DNA of 42,310 nt from Lachnospiraceae bacterium UBA7076. GTDB lineage: Bacteria; Bacillota; Clostridia; Lachnospirales; Lachnospiraceae. Below are positions 40,673 through 42,310 of the stretch, piece after piece. The number at the start of each line of letters is the position of its first letter. The stretch's first letter is position 1. A program made the position numbers and the translations under genes. The notes below the pieces were generated by a model. That model saw only the letters and a program-made list of their open reading frames with translations. It was not told the origin of the DNA and searched no databases. Location of the stretch: positions 1 to 42,310 of the forward strand of contig DKZK01000012.1 of the NCBI GenBank assembly GCA_002493625.1. Reading direction: 5' to 3'.

Positions 40673-42235
40673 ATGCTTACATATTCATTTGAAGATATCG
40701 GAAATGATACCCTGTATGAACACTTGTATAAAGCTGTTAAAAACGACATATTAAACGGTACTCTTACTCCCATGCAAAAGCTCCCGTCAAAGAGAAGCTT
40801 TGCAAAGAATTTAAGTATCAGCACTATCACGGTTGAAAATGCATACTCTCAGCTTTTAGCTGAGGGTTACATTTTTTCTGTCCCAAAAAAAGGCTATTAT
40901 GTTTCAGATTTTTCCAATCCTCTACTTCCGGATATTAATATCAAATCTGATTTTCATAATACCGATATGAAACAAAATCATCCCAATACTGATACCGGGC
41001 AAAATACTTCCAATACTGATACCACGCAAAATATCTTTAATACTGATGTCAGACAAAATGTCCTCAATACTGATATTAGACAAAATATCTTTAATATCGA
41101 TACTATGTCTACTTCTGTGAATACCCATAATATGCCTGAAGCTTTTACCAGCATAAATCTGACCGTCAATCATATAAATGCAGATAATTTTCCTTTTTCA
41201 ATCTGGTCCAAGCTTATTCGTGAGGTTATTTCAACTGAAAAAAGCTCTCTTATGAAGCCTCTGCCAAGTGCAGGCTCATACGAGCTTCGCAGCGCCATAG
41301 CAAAGCATCTGCGAGACTACAGAGGTCTTAAGGTAAGTCCCGAACAGATTATCATAGGCGCGGGAACCGAATATCTTTACAGCATAATTATTCAACTGAT
41401 GGGGCGCAAGCTTGTATACGGATTAGAGGATCCGGGATATAAAAAGATATCAAAAATCTACAACAGCCATAAGGTGGCATGCACATATATCCCCATAACT
41501 GCCTCTGGTATCAATATGGATATTTTAAGAAAAAGCAGCGCTGATATCATGCATATTTCACCTTCCCATCACTTTCCCACGGGAATTGTAACATCAATCA
41601 GAACAAGGTATAAGCTTTTAGAGTGGGCAAATGAAAATAAAACCCGTTACATTATAGAGGATGATTACGACACTGAATTTCGCCTTGTGGGGAAACCCAT
41701 ACCTGCCCTTCTTGGCATTGACAGGAACGAAAAGGTTATATACATGAACAGCTTCAGCAAAAGCTTAAGCTCAACCATAAGAATCAGTTATATGGTTTTA
41801 CCTGCGCAGCTTATGAAAAAATATAATGAAACGCTCTCCTTTTATTCATGCACGGTGTCGTCCTTTGAGCAGGCAACCCTTGCAAAATTTATAAGCGACG
41901 GATATTTTGAAAAACACATAAACAGAATGAGAAATTATTACAGAAAGCTCAGGGACACATTGCTTAATGCCATACGGAAAAGTCCGCTTAATTCTAACTG
42001 TACAATACTGGAGGAAAACTCAGGGCTACATTTTCTCTTGAAAATAAATACCGATAAAACAGATACACAGCTTAAGGCGGACGCCAGATCAAACGGACTT
42101 ATTATTTCCTGCATGTCAGATTATTATATGCATCACCCTATTAACAACAATGAACACATCATTATTATTAACTACTCAGGAATAGATGCAGGCAGCATAA
42201 ATTCCATAATTGAAAAGCTGTGTCGGATTATTTAA
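40673..42235 (+). CDS. MocR/PdxR-family PLP-dependent transcriptional regulator
   Basis: A 520-residue regulator. The N-terminal GntR-type winged helix spans about 10-80 (LPSKRSFAKNLSISTITVENAYSQL holds the recognition helix). The aminotransferase fold I domain (about 165-520) has PLP-lysine K363 in SFSKSLSS, with IEDDYDTEF upstream. Such proteins sense PLP or amino compounds and control vitamin B6, GABA or amino-acid genes. The linker is unusually long: residues 96-149 consist of six 9-residue repeats (NTDTxQNxx) from a 27-bp tandem array. GAGGT lies 7 nt before the ATG. The target is unknown; the adjacent prepilin gene could be co-transcribed. Confidence 0.9.
   Translation: MLTYSFEDIGNDTLYEHLYKAVKNDILNGTLTPMQKLPSKRSFAKNLSISTITVENAYSQLLAEGYIFSVPKKGYYVSDFSNPLLPDINIKSDFHNTDMKQNHPNTDTGQNTSNTDTTQNIFNTDVRQNVLNTDIRQNIFNIDTMSTSVNTHNMPEAFTSINLTVNHINADNFPFSIWSKLIREVISTEKSSLMKPLPSAGSYELRSAIAKHLRDYRGLKVSPEQIIIGAGTEYLYSIIIQLMGRKLVYGLEDPGYKKISKIYNSHKVACTYIPITASGINMDILRKSSADIMHISPSHHFPTGIVTSIRTRYKLLEWANENKTRYIIEDDYDTEFRLVGKPIPALLGIDRNEKVIYMNSFSKSLSSTIRISYMVLPAQLMKKYNETLSFYSCTVSSFEQATLAKFISDGYFEKHINRMRNYYRKLRDTLLNAIRKSPLNSNCTILEENSGLHFLLKINTDKTDTQLKADARSNGLIISCMSDYYMHHPINNNEHIIIINYSGIDAGSINSIIEKLCRII
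40958..41119 (+). repeat. 27-bp tandem repeat (6 units) in the MocR linker
   Basis: Six contiguous in-frame 27-bp units, each beginning aatac/tgat, encode NTDMKQNHP, NTDTGQNTS, NTDTTQNIF, NTDVRQNVL, NTDIRQNIF and NIDTMSTSV. They form a hydrophilic spacer between the DNA-binding and aminotransferase domains. Confidence 0.88.
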
Positions 42236-42262
42236 TATGAGGATTTTCTTGAAATATAAAGA

Positions 42263-42310
42263 TGCCCAGAGCCGGAATCGAACCAGCGACACGAGGATTT
42301 TCAGTCCTCT
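42263..42310 (-). tRNA. tRNA-Phe (GAA anticodon), partial
   Basis: The 3' 48 nt of a tRNA on the minus strand: anticodon stem GAGGA/TCCTC with loop CTGAAAA (anticodon GAA), T-arm GCTGG-TTCGATT-CCGGC, acceptor strand TCTGGGC and discriminator A. CCA is not encoded. The 5' half lies beyond the window. Confidence 0.93.

Overview
The window reads as chromosomal DNA from a low-to-moderate GC Gram-positive anaerobe of the Clostridia, most likely a Lachnospiraceae member. This is inferred from gene content: MsmX-type sugar ATPase, YitT, DIP1984 and DUF6320 families, a MurT/GatD-like pair, strong AGGAGG-type ribosome binding sites, SigA-type TTGACA-17-TATAAT promoters, and tRNAs without encoded CCA. 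No phage, plasmid or complete transposon is visible. Most genes lie on the minus strand in short operons.

Left part (1-12.7 kb): the start of a secreted-protein gene, a sugar-ABC ATPase, a YitT membrane protein whose start codon sits in a perfect inverted repeat, a LytR_C protein, a tRNA-like structured RNA candidate, a DIP1984 protein, a divergent short-chain dehydrogenase, two XRE-regulator/membrane-protein modules (one with a NatA/NatB-like ABC exporter), and a locus of VTC-domain polymerase, DUF4956 membrane protein, a candidate 35-residue peptide and a Cthe_2159-like lipoprotein.

Centre (12.8-28 kb): an AbiEi/AbiEii toxin-antitoxin pair, then the parts of a YehL-type MoxR/VWA system. 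A tight four-gene operon encodes a MoxR AAA+ ATPase, a DUF5682 protein, a MIDAS-containing VWA protein and a two-SWIM-motif protein. A 1214-residue DUF4132 (YehI-like) protein lies 2.6 kb further on, separated by a soluble PAS-PAS-MCP chemoreceptor gene, an Imm1-like protein and a 208-bp palindromic MITE-like element flanked by 10-bp near-identical direct repeats.

Right part (28-42.3 kb): a Na/Pi cotransporter with a PhoU-like tail, an OmpR-type two-component system, an acyltransferase/DUF6320/esterase operon behind a tRNA-Thr, a MurT-GatD-ATP-grasp operon in which the GatD-like subunit has lost both residues of the glutaminase dyad, an orphan type IV prepilin, a MocR-type PLP regulator and part of a tRNA-Phe.

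Three themes stand out. First, the divergent MurT/pseudo-GatD/ATP-grasp operon may be a ligase system with a different nitrogen donor or substrate. Second, the MoxR-VWA-SWIM-DUF5682-DUF4132 set is conserved but biochemically undefined. Third, in-frame 15-, 21- and 27-bp tandem repeats create hydrophilic inserts in at least four unrelated proteins, alongside a dispersed palindromic repeat family.
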